Of a stretch of DNA of 64,000 nt, positions 1-8,930 are shown piece after piece. A program made the position numbers and the translations under genes. Under the pieces are notes generated by a model. That model made no database searches and was not told the DNA's origin. It worked only from the letters and a program-made list of their open reading frames with translations. Each line of letters begins with the position of its first letter. Position 1 is the stretch's first letter. The stretch spans positions 62,001-126,000 of the forward strand of contig NZ_JAKHSK010000011.1 of NCBI RefSeq assembly GCF_023499215.1, read 5' to 3'. The stretch is from Zunongwangia pacifica (lineage in GTDB: Bacteria > Bacteroidota > Bacteroidia > Flavobacteriales > Flavobacteriaceae).

Positions 1-210
1 TAGTTAAAATTAGAATTAAAAAATTAAAATTCTCAACAAACAAGTGTTAAAATTGAAAATTTATTAATTTTTAAACATCTAATCGGTTTAGCAATAGTGA
101 TTTTTTAAAAAAATCTAATAATATGACTCTATTGATTGAGATTTTCTAAAAATGTTAAAATAACACCTAATTTCTGGATAGTGTAAAAAGATTATTGTTC
201 AATAAAAAAC

Positions 211-240
211 AAAAGGATAGTTGCGAAAACTATCCTTTTT
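211..240 (-). terminator. Terminator of the blaI-M56 operon
   Basis: A 12-bp stem (AAAAGGATAGTT at 211-222, its complement at 228-239) closes on a 5-base loop. Read on the minus strand it lies just past the M56 peptidase stop codon and is followed by a T-rich run, as in an intrinsic terminator. The remaining bases 1-283 are A+T-rich and hold no gene or motif I can support. Confidence 0.75.
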
Positions 241-283
241 TAAGGGTAAATTATAATAGACGTTAGCAAATAGAAAGATTTAT

Positions 284-1990
284 TTATTGCTTTATGGCAG
301 CAGGTGGCGGCGGTGGTAATAATTCTACTTTATCCTGAACTCCTTTTTCAGAAAGTTGGGTATAAATTGTATAAAGCTTACTTAGATTTTTATTAATTCG
401 CTCCTGCTCTTTTTTATCTAATGTTGGATAAACTTCTGGGTAACCTTCAGGTAGCAGCGACTTTACTTTTTTAAGCTGCGCATTATAATCTTTAAGTAAT
501 TCTTTAACCGATTTTTGTTGGGTAGAAGTATGAACTTCTACCTTTTCTGCCGTTTCCTGTTCTTCTTCTACAACCTCGATAATTTCATTTTCTTTACTGG
601 GTTCAGAAATTTCTTCAACCACTTCGATCACTTCAGGATGTTTTGGTTTAGCTGGTGGACTTGGAACTGCCTCTACCACTTCAATCACTTCTGGTTTTGA
701 CGGTGTGGGCACATCTTCAACTACCTCAATAACTTCCACTATACCATCTGTATTTGGTGCTTTTGGGGAAACGGGTGAAGCTATCGGCATTTGTTCTTTG
801 TTCTGGATCGGTGGTGGCGGTGGCGCTGGTAAATCAGGAAACAAAGATGTGTTTCTAGAATTTTTCTTCATTAACTGGTAATAATGAGTTTTACGATACT
901 CCTTCTCTACCTTCTGTTTAAAATCTTCAGGAACGTTCCTTAATGCTAAGCGTATATTATTTTTTAGCAAATCTTTATCCGGATATTGATTGGTGATTTT
1001 ATCTAATTTCGAAGCGAATTCGTTTAGTCTAATTTTCTCTCCGTTTAGTTCCATCTGTTCTCCATGAATTTTCAGGGTAAAAGCTTCTAATGTTTCAGTA
1101 ACAATAGGCGGTTCTTGCTGCATCGTTTCAGCAACAATAGCATTATTGAAAAAATAAATGCAACAACATAATACCGGTACTAAAAATCCCATTTTTAGCC
1201 CTACTCTCTTTTTTGAAAATGAATTTGAAATCATAACGATTCGTTTTTTGATTAATGAATGTTTAAATGAACTCGTCATTGCAGCCTGATGTTTGCCAAA
1301 CGAGCTGTTGAGCAATAAAGTTGAATATGATAATGCGCTTATATTTTGTTTTAAAACGGCTTCATCGGCCAGAAATTCGTGATTTAAGCGTATGGATTTT
1401 TTAATGAAAACAAACAGCGGATTGAACCAAAAAATAACCTGTAAAACTTCCAAAATCAACAAATCCAGCGTATGTTTTTGGTTTACATGTGCTTCTTCGT
1501 GCTTTAAAATTTCCTGCGGAATGGCATTCTTTTCAAAGGCCTGCTTTTCTACAAAAATATACCTGAAATAGGAATATGGAATTTGCTGAAATGGCAGTAA
1601 CACCTTTGTATTTAGCGGCTCTATAACATGCTCGTACCGCTGAATTCGTTTTTTTAAATACAGAAGATTTTTTATAAATCGTATCAAAAAAACTACAACA
1701 CCAATGGCATATACCGCCCACAATACCAACGGAACACAATCTGTCCAGGAAATTGCTTTAACTTCCTCTCCCTTAGTAATGGACTCTGGAATTACAATCG
1801 TTGCTTGTGATACTGGTTGTGTTTCTGCCTGATAGGTGATGGTAATAAATGGAATGATCACCGATGCCACCAAAGCAAACAATAAATAAAATCGTTTGAA
1901 ATTGTGATTTTTTTCGTTTTCGAGCAACAGCCGATAAAAAGAATACAATACCAAAAGACAGCCTGTAAATTTTAGAATATAAAGAAGCAT
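284..1990 (-). CDS. M56 family (BlaR1/MecR1-like) membrane metallopeptidase
   Basis: Predicted inner-membrane zinc peptidase that would sense a periplasmic signal and trigger inactivation of the BlaI-type repressor encoded just upstream. Membrane helices are visible at about residues 1-23, 34-54, 85-108 and 265-285. The cytoplasmic zinc motif HEEAH lies at about 164-168, and HEFLADE at about 204-210 would supply the further metal ligand. The C-terminal third is periplasmic, proline-rich, and carries four copies of EVIEVVE or EIIEVVE separated by Pro/Ser/Lys spacers, ending in a proline run. No penicillin-binding sensor domain and no C-terminal TonB domain is visible, so a beta-lactam role should not be assumed. 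The gene starts 3 bases after the BlaI stop, as part of one operon. The family call is firm and the ligand unknown. Confidence 0.88.
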   Translation of the reverse strand: MLLYILKFTGCLLVLYSFYRLLLENEKNHNFKRFYLLFALVASVIIPFITITYQAETQPVSQATIVIPESITKGEEVKAISWTDCVPLVLWAVYAIGVVVFLIRFIKNLLYLKKRIQRYEHVIEPLNTKVLLPFQQIPYSYFRYIFVEKQAFEKNAIPQEILKHEEAHVNQKHTLDLLILEVLQVIFWFNPLFVFIKKSIRLNHEFLADEAVLKQNISALSYSTLLLNSSFGKHQAAMTSSFKHSLIKKRIVMISNSFSKKRVGLKMGFLVPVLCCCIYFFNNAIVAETMQQEPPIVTETLEAFTLKIHGEQMELNGEKIRLNEFASKLDKITNQYPDKDLLKNNIRLALRNVPEDFKQKVEKEYRKTHYYQLMKKNSRNTSLFPDLPAPPPPPIQNKEQMPIASPVSPKAPNTDGIVEVIEVVEDVPTPSKPEVIEVVEAVPSPPAKPKHPEVIEVVEEISEPSKENEIIEVVEEEQETAEKVEVHTSTQQKSVKELLKDYNAQLKKVKSLLPEGYPEVYPTLDKKEQERINKNLSKLYTIYTQLSEKGVQDKVELLPPPPPAAIKQ

Positions 1991-1993
1991 AGG

Positions 1994-2359
1994 CTATTGA
2001 TTTTTGATCCTTTCGTCAATGATTTTTCGTAGCTCTTTTAGCTCCTCCTCAGATAAATCTGTTTCCTCTGTAAAGAAGGAAGCGAATTGGGAGGCAGAAT
2101 TATTAAAGAAATTCTTTATGAGTCCGTTCATTTGTTTAGAGAAATAATCTTTCTTTTTCACCAAAGGAAAATATTCCCTGGAACGGCCATATTGCACAAA
2201 ATCAACAAACTTTTTATCCCGCATTCTTTTTAATAACGTGGCAACGGTAGTGTTTGCCGGTTTAGGCTCTGGATAAGCATAGATTAAATCTTTCATAAAA
2301 GCTTTTTTCTGCTTCCATAAAATTTGCATCAATTCTTCTTCTGCATTGGAAAGTTTCAT
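1994..2359 (-). CDS. BlaI/MecI-type transcriptional repressor
   Basis: Winged-helix repressor of 121 residues, the usual size for BlaI/MecI/CopY proteins. The N-terminal region has the family pattern LSNAEEELMQILW, then TTVATLLKRMRDKKFV in the recognition-helix area. The C-terminal helix rich in Glu and Leu fits the dimerisation domain that the partner peptidase normally cleaves. It is the first gene of a two-gene operon with the M56 peptidase. Three similar inverted repeats directly upstream (2362-2426) are the likely operator, implying autorepression. The targets outside this operon cannot be read from the window. Confidence 0.92.
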   Translation of the reverse strand: MKLSNAEEELMQILWKQKKAFMKDLIYAYPEPKPANTTVATLLKRMRDKKFVDFVQYGRSREYFPLVKKKDYFSKQMNGLIKNFFNNSASQFASFFTEETDLSEEELKELRKIIDERIKNQ

Positions 2360-2361
2360 TG

Positions 2362-2426
2362 TTCTACTTAATTAGAAGTACCTCTACAAATGTAGAATAA
2401 AATTTTAATTCTACAACCATAGAACA
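2362..2426 (-). promoter_or_regulatory. Triple-dyad operator overlapping the blaI promoter
   Basis: Three 16-base dyads of the form TTCTA-N6-TAGAA (one base off in the middle copy) lie at 2362-2377, 2382-2397 and 2411-2426. The middle one contains TACAAATGTA, matching the TACA-N2-TGTA core known for BlaI/MecI operators. On the minus strand the middle dyad contains TACATTTG (2394-2387), a perfect Bacteroidota -7 box, and a GTTG at 2419-2416 inside the third dyad sits 21 bases upstream as a possible -33 box. Binding would cover the promoter and start site. Binding itself is inferred. Confidence 0.72.
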
Positions 2427-2435
2427 AATATTTAA

Positions 2436-2466
2436 CAAAAAACCGTCATATTCTTGTGACGGTTAT
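2436..2466 (-). terminator. Intrinsic terminator upstream of blaI
   Basis: The 8-bp stem AACCGTCA/TGACGGTT (2443-2450 with 2459-2466) is followed on the minus strand by TTTTTTG. It would stop leftward transcripts coming from the second lpxD-like gene before they reach the blaI promoter. Confidence 0.6.
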
Positions 2467-2563
2467 ATCATTTTTAATCAACAACTAACTTAGTTACAGA
2501 ATTTATATAAAATATTTTCCCTGATCTTCTAAATCGCCATAAATATGGACAAAAACTAATCCC

Positions 2564-2731
2564 TTATAAGGATTTTCCATAGTTTTTATAGGGAGCATAA
2601 ATCTCTATATTTTGTTCTTGCTCTAGGGCATCGTGAATATGTAACCTTAAGACTTTGTAAGCAGCATTCATTTGTTCCTTCAAATCTGTCAGGCTAGCCT
2701 TATCACGTTTACGATAACCTATACTGCTGTA
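2564..2731 (-). pseudogene. Possible gene remnant or short ORF of unknown function
   Basis: The 397-base gap between blaI and the second lpxD-like gene holds an open stretch on the minus strand that reads like protein: it includes KASLTDLKEQ and then LRLHIHDALEQEQNIEIYAP before a stop. The only ATG in frame (2671) would leave 35 residues. An upstream in-frame stop at 2732-2734 means the open part begins without a start codon. This could be the surviving end of a decayed gene, or a real microprotein. I do not recognise the family. It has no clear promoter of its own. Confidence 0.3.
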
Positions 2732-2756
2732 CTACTCTAGTGTAAACTTATCGCCT

Positions 2757-3692
2757 TTATTTCTTTTGGGCATTCTTTATTAAATCGGGTAAATGTTTAA
2801 GACTGGCCTGTTCTTTAAGAAAAGTTCTAACTTCTTTAAACGGTGTTCCCCAATAGGTAATTCCGGGCTGTGTACTTTTGCTTACTCCTGTTTGGGCCAT
2901 AAACACCCCTCCTTTACCCAACGTCACATCACTTCTAACACCGGCCTGTCCCCAAAGGGTCACTTCGTCTTCTACGATAACACAACCAGCAATACCTACC
3001 TGAGAAGCGATAAGGCATTTTTTACCAATCACGGTATCGTGACCAACTTGTACCAAATTATCTATTTTAGTACCTTCTTTTATGGTAGTATCACCACTCA
3101 CTCCACGATCGATAGTACAATTGCAACCAATTTCTACATCATTTTCTATAACTACACGTCCACTAGAAAGCAAACGATCAAAACCCTCTGGTCTATTTTT
3201 ATAATAAAATGCGTCACCGCCAATAACTGTTCCCGCCTGAATAATGACATTGGCGCCAATTACAGTATGATCACTTATCGTAACATTAGCACCAATGATA
3301 CAATTTTCACCAATACTTACATGATTACCTATAAAAGCAGTGGGCTGAATATGCGTTCCTTTTCCTATTACTGCGGAATCTGATATCGATTTTTCAGCTT
3401 TTAGAAAAGGTTTAAAATACTTAGCAAGCTTATTAAAATCCCTAAAAGGATCGTCTGAAATTAACAGCGCTTTCCCCTCTGGACATTCCACTTCTTTATT
3501 AATTAAAATAATGGTCGCGGCAGAGTTTAATGCTTTATCATAATATTTAGGATGGTCTACAAATACAATATCACCGGGGGTTACCACGTGAATTTCGTTA
3601 ATTCCTTCAACGGGAAAATCTTTATCCCCTACAAAATCGCAGGAAATAATGGTTGCAATTTGTTCTAAGGTATGAGTTTGTGGAAATTTCAT
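2757..3692 (-). CDS. Second LpxD-like UDP-sugar N-acyltransferase
   Basis: Left-handed beta-helix acyltransferase of 311 residues, related to LpxD (which adds a 3-hydroxyacyl chain to UDP-3-O-acyl-glucosamine). An LpxD-type N-terminal domain (about 1-100) is followed by hexapeptide repeats such as IGENCIIGANVTIS and IGANVIIQAGTVIG. The LpxD catalytic histidine appears conserved in QVGHDTVIG (H218). It differs from the lipid A lpxD of this window (6524-7552): it is shorter, and the helix carries several cysteines (GCNCTIDRG, KKCLIAS, VGIAGC). It sits downstream of efp but beyond a hairpin terminator, so probably has its own control. It may act on a different sugar nucleotide or acyl donor; the substrate is unknown. 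Confidence 0.85.
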   Translation of the reverse strand: MKFPQTHTLEQIATIISCDFVGDKDFPVEGINEIHVVTPGDIVFVDHPKYYDKALNSAATIILINKEVECPEGKALLISDDPFRDFNKLAKYFKPFLKAEKSISDSAVIGKGTHIQPTAFIGNHVSIGENCIIGANVTISDHTVIGANVIIQAGTVIGGDAFYYKNRPEGFDRLLSSGRVVIENDVEIGCNCTIDRGVSGDTTIKEGTKIDNLVQVGHDTVIGKKCLIASQVGIAGCVIVEDEVTLWGQAGVRSDVTLGKGGVFMAQTGVSKSTQPGITYWGTPFKEVRTFLKEQASLKHLPDLIKNAQKK

Positions 3693-3707
3693 TTCAATAT
3701 TAAATAT

Positions 3708-3741
3708 AAAAAAAGGAAAGATAAATTTACCTTTCCTTTTT
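3708..3741 (-). terminator. Terminator after efp
   Basis: A hairpin with arms AAAAGGAAAG (3711-3720) and CTTTCCTTTT (3731-3740) lies between the efp stop and the start of the second lpxD-like gene. On the minus strand it is followed by a run of T. It marks the end of the lpxD-lpxC/fabZ-lpxA-efp operon. Confidence 0.75.
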
Positions 3742-3759
3742 CAATTTTCACTATAAATC

Positions 3760-4326
3760 TTATTCTTTAATTCGTTCTTTATAGGTCCCTTTTTCGGTTT
3801 CTATACGAATTTTATCTCCTTCGTTAATAAAAAGCGGCACGTTAACTTCAGCACCTGTTTCTACGGTTGCAGGTTTAGTGGCGTTGGTAGCCGTGTTCCC
3901 TTTTACACCAGGCTCGGTATGTGTTACCTCTAACACCACACTTGCGGGCATCTCTGTAGAAAGTGGCATATTATCTTCTGTATTGATAATTACGGTAAGT
4001 ACTTCTCCCTCTTTCAACAATTGTGGCATATCTAAAGCACTTTCTAAAAGACGAATCTGTGTATAATCTTCTACATGCATAAAATGATAAAACTCACCAT
4101 CCTGATATAAAAACTGGTATTTATGAGTTTCTACACGAACATCCTCTATTTTATGTCCGGCTGAAAATGTATTATCTATTACTTTACCGGTAGTCACACT
4201 TTTAAGTTTGGTTCTTACAAAAGCAGGTCCTTTTCCCGGTTTTACATGAAGAAATTCAATAATCTTAAAAATATCGTGGTTGTATCGTATACAAAGTCCG
4301 TTTCTAATATCACTTGTATTTGCCAT
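3760..4326 (-). CDS. efp: Elongation factor P
   Basis: Translation factor that binds between the ribosomal P and E sites and relieves stalling at proline runs. The 188 residues match the family length: an N-terminal KOW-like domain followed by two OB domains. The loop that reaches the peptidyl-transferase centre reads VKPGKGPAFVR, so the residue at the modified position is lysine (about K32). No EpmA/EpmB-type modification gene is seen nearby. It starts 12 bases after the lpxA stop and is the last gene of the lipid A operon, an arrangement I regard as usual for flavobacteria. Confidence 0.96.
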   Translation of the reverse strand: MANTSDIRNGLCIRYNHDIFKIIEFLHVKPGKGPAFVRTKLKSVTTGKVIDNTFSAGHKIEDVRVETHKYQFLYQDGEFYHFMHVEDYTQIRLLESALDMPQLLKEGEVLTVIINTEDNMPLSTEMPASVVLEVTHTEPGVKGNTATNATKPATVETGAEVNVPLFINEGDKIRIETEKGTYKERIKE

Positions 4327-4338
4327 TCCTTTTCTTAT

Positions 4339-5124
4339 TTAGTTTGAACTGAAGTATCCCTTCATGATACCTCGCTGAGAGTTTTTAATAAATTCTAATA
4401 TTTCGTCACGCTCTGCTGTTGCCTGCATTTCTGCTTCAATAATAGCAACGGCCTGCGAGTTATTGTAATTTTTCTGATATAAAATTCTGTAAATATCCTG
4501 GATCTCCCTTATTTTTTCAGTAGTAAATCCTCTACGGCGTAAGCCTATTGAATTGATACCCACGTAAGATAATGGTTCACGTCCGGCTTTTACAAAAGGG
4601 GGAACATCTTTTCTAACTAAAGATCCACCGGTAACAAAAGCATGCTTACCAATACTACAAAATTGCTGTATCGCTGCCATACCTGCTAAAACCACATGAT
4701 CGCCTACATTAATATGTCCTGCCAGCGTACTATTATTTGAAAAAATACAGTTATCCCCAACAATACAATCGTGAGCTATATGGCAATAGGCCATAATCCA
4801 GCAATTTTGGCCAATTACCGTCTTCATACGATCTGTAGTCCCTCTGTTAATGGTAACACATTCTCTAATCGTGGTATTATCTCCAATGATCGTTACCGTA
4901 TCTTCATCGTCAAATTTTTTATCCTGCGGAATTGCAGAAATCACCGCACCAGGAAAAATACTACAATTTTTACCAATACGCGCACCTTCCATAATGGTTA
5001 CGTTAGAACCTATCCAGCTTCCTTCGCCAATCACTACATTATTATGGATCGTTGCAAACGGCTCGATAACCACATTTTTGGCGATTTTCGCTCCCGGATG
5101 CACATATGCTAAAGGTTGATTCAT
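4339..5124 (-). CDS. lpxA: UDP-N-acetylglucosamine O-acyltransferase
   Basis: First enzyme of lipid A synthesis: transfers a 3-hydroxyacyl chain from acyl carrier protein to the 3-OH of UDP-GlcNAc in the cytoplasm. The 261 residues show regular hexapeptide repeats of the left-handed beta helix through about residue 185, then an alpha-helical C-terminus (RRRGFTTEKIREIQDIYRIL). The catalytic histidine is in CHIAHDC (H118), and the NRGT motif (TINRGTTDRM) is present. It starts 6 bases after the lpxC-fabZ stop and is clearly in the same operon. Confidence 0.95.
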   Translation of the reverse strand: MNQPLAYVHPGAKIAKNVVIEPFATIHNNVVIGEGSWIGSNVTIMEGARIGKNCSIFPGAVISAIPQDKKFDDEDTVTIIGDNTTIRECVTINRGTTDRMKTVIGQNCWIMAYCHIAHDCIVGDNCIFSNNSTLAGHINVGDHVVLAGMAAIQQFCSIGKHAFVTGGSLVRKDVPPFVKAGREPLSYVGINSIGLRRRGFTTEKIREIQDIYRILYQKNYNNSQAVAIIEAEMQATAERDEILEFIKNSQRGIMKGYFSSN

Positions 5125-5130
5125 TCTTCT

Positions 5131-6531
5131 TTATTTTGATTTTACAATTTGTGCCATAAGCACCGCCTCTGTCGCCAGTTTTCCGTTTGCATACGCGTAC
5201 GCCTGCATTTGGCAAATACCTCTTCGTATGGGCGCTAAAAGTTCTAATTTAAATACTAATGTATCTCCCGGTACCACTTGTTGTTTAAACCTTACATTAT
5301 CGATTTTCATAAAATAGGTAAGATAATTTTCTGGATCTGGAACCGATTTTAAAGCTAAGATACCACCGGTTTGCGCCATCGCTTCTACCTGTAGTACGCC
5401 GGGCATTACAGGTTTCCCGGGGAAGTGCCCTACAAAGAAAGGCTCGTTCATGGTTACATTCTTAACTCCTATCACCGTAGAATCGGTAAGCTCATAAATC
5501 TTATCTACCAATAAGAATGGAGGACGATGCGGAAGTGTTTCCATAATGGCATTTACATCCATGATAGGTTTTGCGCTCAAATCGATTTTAGGCACTTTGT
5601 TGCGCTTTTCTTCTTTAATGAATTTCGCTAGTTTTTTAGCAAATTCGGTATTTACGTAGTGCCCCGGTTTAGTAGCAATTACTTTTCCTCTAATTCGGGT
5701 TCCTATAAGTGCAAGATCGCCTAAAACGTCTAACAATTTATGCCTTGCCGCTTCGTTGGGATAATGTAGAGTAAGATTGTCTAAAATTCCGTTTGGTTTT
5801 ACCGAGATCTCATCCCTGTTAAAAGCAACTCTTAGTTTTTTTAAGGTTTCCTCTCCTATTTCTTTATCTACATAAACAATCGCATTGTTTAGATCCCCAC
5901 CTTTTATAAGTCCGTGTTCTAAAAGTGCCTCAATTTCATGTAAAAAACTAAATGTTCTGGAATTGGCAATATTATCTTTAAATTCTGAAACATTTTCTAT
6001 AGAAGCATTTTGCGTTCCTAAGACTTTGGTTCCAAAATCGACCATAGTGGTTACCTTATATGTATCTGCCGGCATTACAACGATTTCACTACCCGTCTCT
6101 TCATCGCGATAGCAAATCACTTCATTAATTACATATTCTTCCTTCTCGGCTTCCTGTTCTTTAATTCCCGCTTCTTCCAAAGCCTGAACAAAATACTTTG
6201 AAGAACCATCCATAATTGGTGGTTCTGAAGCATCTAATTCAATAATAATATTATCGATTTCTAAACCTACGCATGCGGCTAAAACATGCTCTGATGTTTG
6301 AATTTTAACACCATTTTTCTCTAGGTTGGTGCCTCTTTTCGTATCGGTTACATAGCTAACATCAGCTTCGATAATAGGTGTCCCTTCAAGATCTACACGT
6401 TTAAACACATAGCCCGTATTTTCGGGAGCTGGTTTAAAGGTAAGTTTTACTTGTTTTCCGGTATGAAGCCCTACTCCTTCTAAGGAAACTTCATTCTGAA
6501 TAGTTTGCTGCTTCAATACTTTTTCAGCCAT
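5131..6531 (-). CDS. lpxC-fabZ: Bifunctional LpxC deacetylase / FabZ dehydratase
   Basis: Natural fusion typical of Bacteroidota. The N-terminal part (about 1-305) is UDP-3-O-acyl-GlcNAc deacetylase LpxC, the committed zinc enzyme of lipid A synthesis: zinc ligands by position are H82 (SEHVLAA), H264 and D268 (HKLLD), with the general acid H291 (GHYVN). The C-terminal part (about 320-466) is the 3-hydroxyacyl-ACP dehydratase FabZ: H335 in LPHRPPF, and [11 protein letters not shown] with the catalytic E383. The fusion couples lipid A commitment to fatty acid elongation, since both draw on the same 3-hydroxyacyl-ACP. Its start overlaps the end of lpxD by 8 bases, implying translational coupling. 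Confidence 0.96.
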   Translation of the reverse strand: MAEKVLKQQTIQNEVSLEGVGLHTGKQVKLTFKPAPENTGYVFKRVDLEGTPIIEADVSYVTDTKRGTNLEKNGVKIQTSEHVLAACVGLEIDNIIIELDASEPPIMDGSSKYFVQALEEAGIKEQEAEKEEYVINEVICYRDEETGSEIVVMPADTYKVTTMVDFGTKVLGTQNASIENVSEFKDNIANSRTFSFLHEIEALLEHGLIKGGDLNNAIVYVDKEIGEETLKKLRVAFNRDEISVKPNGILDNLTLHYPNEAARHKLLDVLGDLALIGTRIRGKVIATKPGHYVNTEFAKKLAKFIKEEKRNKVPKIDLSAKPIMDVNAIMETLPHRPPFLLVDKIYELTDSTVIGVKNVTMNEPFFVGHFPGKPVMPGVLQVEAMAQTGGILALKSVPDPENYLTYFMKIDNVRFKQQVVPGDTLVFKLELLAPIRRGICQMQAYAYANGKLATEAVLMAQIVKSK

Positions 6532-7552
6532 TCTTATTTACTTTTTTATCTAACTGATGCAATAAATCAACAGTTTTTGGTAAGTTCTTAAAATGAATAA
6601 AGGATTTATTATAATCTGAATATCCTATAGCGGGTGATCCCTGTAATACTTCATCATCTTTTACATTTCTTCCTATACCACTTTGCGCCTGAATTTTTAC
6701 CCTATCGCCAATGGTGATATGTCCAACGATCCCAACCTGGCCTCCAATGATACAATTTTTGCCAATTTTTGTAGAGCCCGCAACTCCTGTTTGCGCTGCT
6801 ATTACGGTATTTTCACCAATTTCTACATTGTGGGCTATTTGGATATGATTATCTAGCTTTACCCCTTTTCTAATAATGGTAGAACCTAAGGTTGCTCTAT
6901 CTATTGTAGTGCCTGCGCCAATATCTACGTTATCTTCTATTACAACGTTCCCTATTTGCGGCACTTTAGCATATTCTCCTTTTTCGTTAGGGCTAAAGCC
7001 AAATCCATCGGCTCCAACAATTGCGCCGCCATGCAAGGTTACATTTTCACCAATAATAGTTTCTGAATATACCTTTACCCCCGCAAAAAGTGTTGAATTA
7101 TCACCAATTACGGTATTATCACCCACATAGGCGTAAGGATAAATCTTTACATTCTTACCAATCTTTACATTCTCTCCTAAATAGGTAAAAGCGCCTAGGT
7201 AGACGTCTTCTCCATACTCGGCCGATGCTGAAATATAGCTTGGTTGCTCTATCCCGCTTTTACGAAGTTTTACCTGATTGTAATATTCTAATAGCGTAGA
7301 GAATGCTTTATAAGCGTCTTTTACTTTAATTAGCGTAGTACTTACAGGCTGGTCTGCTTCAAAACTATCATTTACTATGGTGATAGATGCTTTTGTACTA
7401 TATATATAGGACGTATATTTTGGATTACTTAAAAAAGTAAGCGATCCATCTTTTCCTTCTTCAATCTTTGCCAATTCTGAAACTTCTGCGTCAGGATTAC
7501 CTACGATTGTCCCTTCGAGAATTTCGGCTATTTGTGATGCTTTAAATTTCAT
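6524..7552 (-). CDS. lpxD: UDP-3-O-acyl-glucosamine N-acyltransferase
   Basis: Third acyl-transfer/deacetylation step enzyme of lipid A: N-acylates the amine freed by LpxC. An N-terminal LpxD-specific domain (about 1-100) is followed by hexapeptide repeats; the catalytic histidine is H241 in QIAHNVEIG, and GADGFGF, diagnostic of LpxD, is present near residue 180. The 342-residue length is normal. It is the first gene of the lpxD-lpxC/fabZ-lpxA-efp operon; on the minus strand TACTTTTG (7565-7558) lies just upstream of its ATG and could be a -7 box giving a very short leader. Confidence 0.96.
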   Translation of the reverse strand: MKFKASQIAEILEGTIVGNPDAEVSELAKIEEGKDGSLTFLSNPKYTSYIYSTKASITIVNDSFEADQPVSTTLIKVKDAYKAFSTLLEYYNQVKLRKSGIEQPSYISASAEYGEDVYLGAFTYLGENVKIGKNVKIYPYAYVGDNTVIGDNSTLFAGVKVYSETIIGENVTLHGGAIVGADGFGFSPNEKGEYAKVPQIGNVVIEDNVDIGAGTTIDRATLGSTIIRKGVKLDNHIQIAHNVEIGENTVIAAQTGVAGSTKIGKNCIIGGQVGIVGHITIGDRVKIQAQSGIGRNVKDDEVLQGSPAIGYSDYNKSFIHFKNLPKTVDLLHQLDKKVNKNG

Positions 7553-7576
7553 TCTGGCAAAAGTAAAAAAAATGCG

Positions 7577-8806
7577 TTAATGTTTAGACTTGGGGTAACA
7601 GATATAATATTTAGTCACCGTTTTAGATAATGCTTTTAAATTTAATTGATCTGAAACCTTTATTACATCGTTTATCTTCCCGTTTTTATGAAGAATATTA
7701 ATATTATTCTTTTCTCGGGTATACGCAAGATTGGCTATTTCTCCAGTAAAAACAAAATACGAAGCTTCCTTATCACTTAAGTTATGCTTTTCTTTAAGCT
7801 CGGTCATATGCTTTTCGATCTTCGCTTTGGTGGGCTTCTTTTTTTTAATTTTCACTTTTAAAAGGTAACGGTTAATCACCATCTTACACAAGCTGCTTAA
7901 CACATAATCTTCGTGATTGGCCCATTCTTTCATCGCCAAAACAATATCATAGTCATCAAGACAGGAAAAAACTTCTAAAGTTTGGGCATCAAAACTTTCT
8001 TCAGTTACTTTATGATGTAAAAAATAGCTGAGTGCCTTACTGGCACCAAGTGTTTTGCCTTCTGCAATTAATTCTTTTGCTCGTTTTAAAACCCTTATTA
8101 AAAGCTGCTCTGCAACCATACTGGTTTTATGTAAATATACCTGCCAGTACATCAATCTTCTGGCTACCAGAAATTTTTCTACAGAATAAATTGCCTTTTC
8201 TTCAATAACCAACTCGTTATTTACCACGTTTAGCATGATAATTAAGCGATCACTGTTTATATTACCTTCTGTTGTACCGGTATAAAAACTATCACGCTTT
8301 AAATAATCCAGTCTATCCATGTCTAGCTGACTGGTAATAAGCTGATGCATGAACCGTCGAGGATATTTACCGGTAAAAATATCGATAGCCAGCGTTAAAC
8401 TTTGGTTAAAAACAGCGTTAAGCTCTTTCATAAAAAGAAGTGAAATCGACTCATGATCTACTCCTTCTACGATGCTATGTTCCATCGCATGCGAGAAAGG
8501 GCCATGCCCTATATCATGCAATAGTATGGCTATTTCTAAAGCCTCTTCTTCATCTGCACTAATCTCAACTCCCTTAAAGCGAAGTACTCGCACCGCTTTT
8601 TGCATTAAATGAACGCAACCAATAGCATGTTGAAATCTGGTATGATGAGCCCCAGGATACACCAAATACGATAATCCCATTTGTGAAATTCTTCGTAATC
8701 TTTGGAAGTACGGATGCTCGATGATGTTAAAGATACGCTGACTAGGTATGGTAATAAATCCGTAAATTGGGTCGTTTAATATCTTGAGTTTATTTTTTGA
8801 AGCCAA
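7577..8806 (-). CDS. HD-domain phosphohydrolase
   Basis: Cytosolic metal-dependent phosphohydrolase of the HD superfamily, in the dGTPase-like branch of about 400 residues. HD-motif residues are visible: H in RFQHAIG, then HDIGHGPFSHAMEH, and DMDRLDYLKRD as the downstream Asp motif. The physiological substrate is not known; nucleotide triphosphates are plausible. The only start near the conserved N-terminus is TTG at 8806-8804, since an in-frame stop lies just upstream and there is no ATG before the conserved region. It precedes lpxD by 24 bases and could be co-transcribed with it. Confidence 0.88.
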   Translation of the reverse strand: MASKNKLKILNDPIYGFITIPSQRIFNIIEHPYFQRLRRISQMGLSYLVYPGAHHTRFQHAIGCVHLMQKAVRVLRFKGVEISADEEEALEIAILLHDIGHGPFSHAMEHSIVEGVDHESISLLFMKELNAVFNQSLTLAIDIFTGKYPRRFMHQLITSQLDMDRLDYLKRDSFYTGTTEGNINSDRLIIMLNVVNNELVIEEKAIYSVEKFLVARRLMYWQVYLHKTSMVAEQLLIRVLKRAKELIAEGKTLGASKALSYFLHHKVTEESFDAQTLEVFSCLDDYDIVLAMKEWANHEDYVLSSLCKMVINRYLLKVKIKKKKPTKAKIEKHMTELKEKHNLSDKEASYFVFTGEIANLAYTREKNNINILHKNGKINDVIKVSDQLNLKALSKTVTKYYICYPKSKH

Positions 8807-8930
8807 GCTTTATGAAATTAATGATAGAACAAATGTAAACATTGATTGGCTTTTGGATCATTTATTGTTCAAAAGAATCAATTTTCAATAAAAATATAAA
8901 TTTTTAACCGGCTTATAAATATAACCGAAC

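Noticed and set aside
515-700. Plus-strand 61-codon ORF rich in Phe/Asn/His inside the M56 gene
   Set aside because: It is the complement of the EVIEVVE repeat coding region; composition is explained by that.
284-2359. Beta-lactam resistance operon
   Set aside because: Repressor and M56 peptidase resemble BlaI/BlaR1, but there is no beta-lactamase or penicillin-binding gene and no penicillin sensor domain.
2793-3383. Long plus-strand ORF (196 codons) opposite the second lpxD-like gene
   Set aside because: Shadow of hexapeptide-repeat coding sequence; Thr/Asn/Ser-rich product with no motif, and the minus-strand gene has clear family motifs. The same applies to the plus-strand ORF at 4771-5112 over lpxA.
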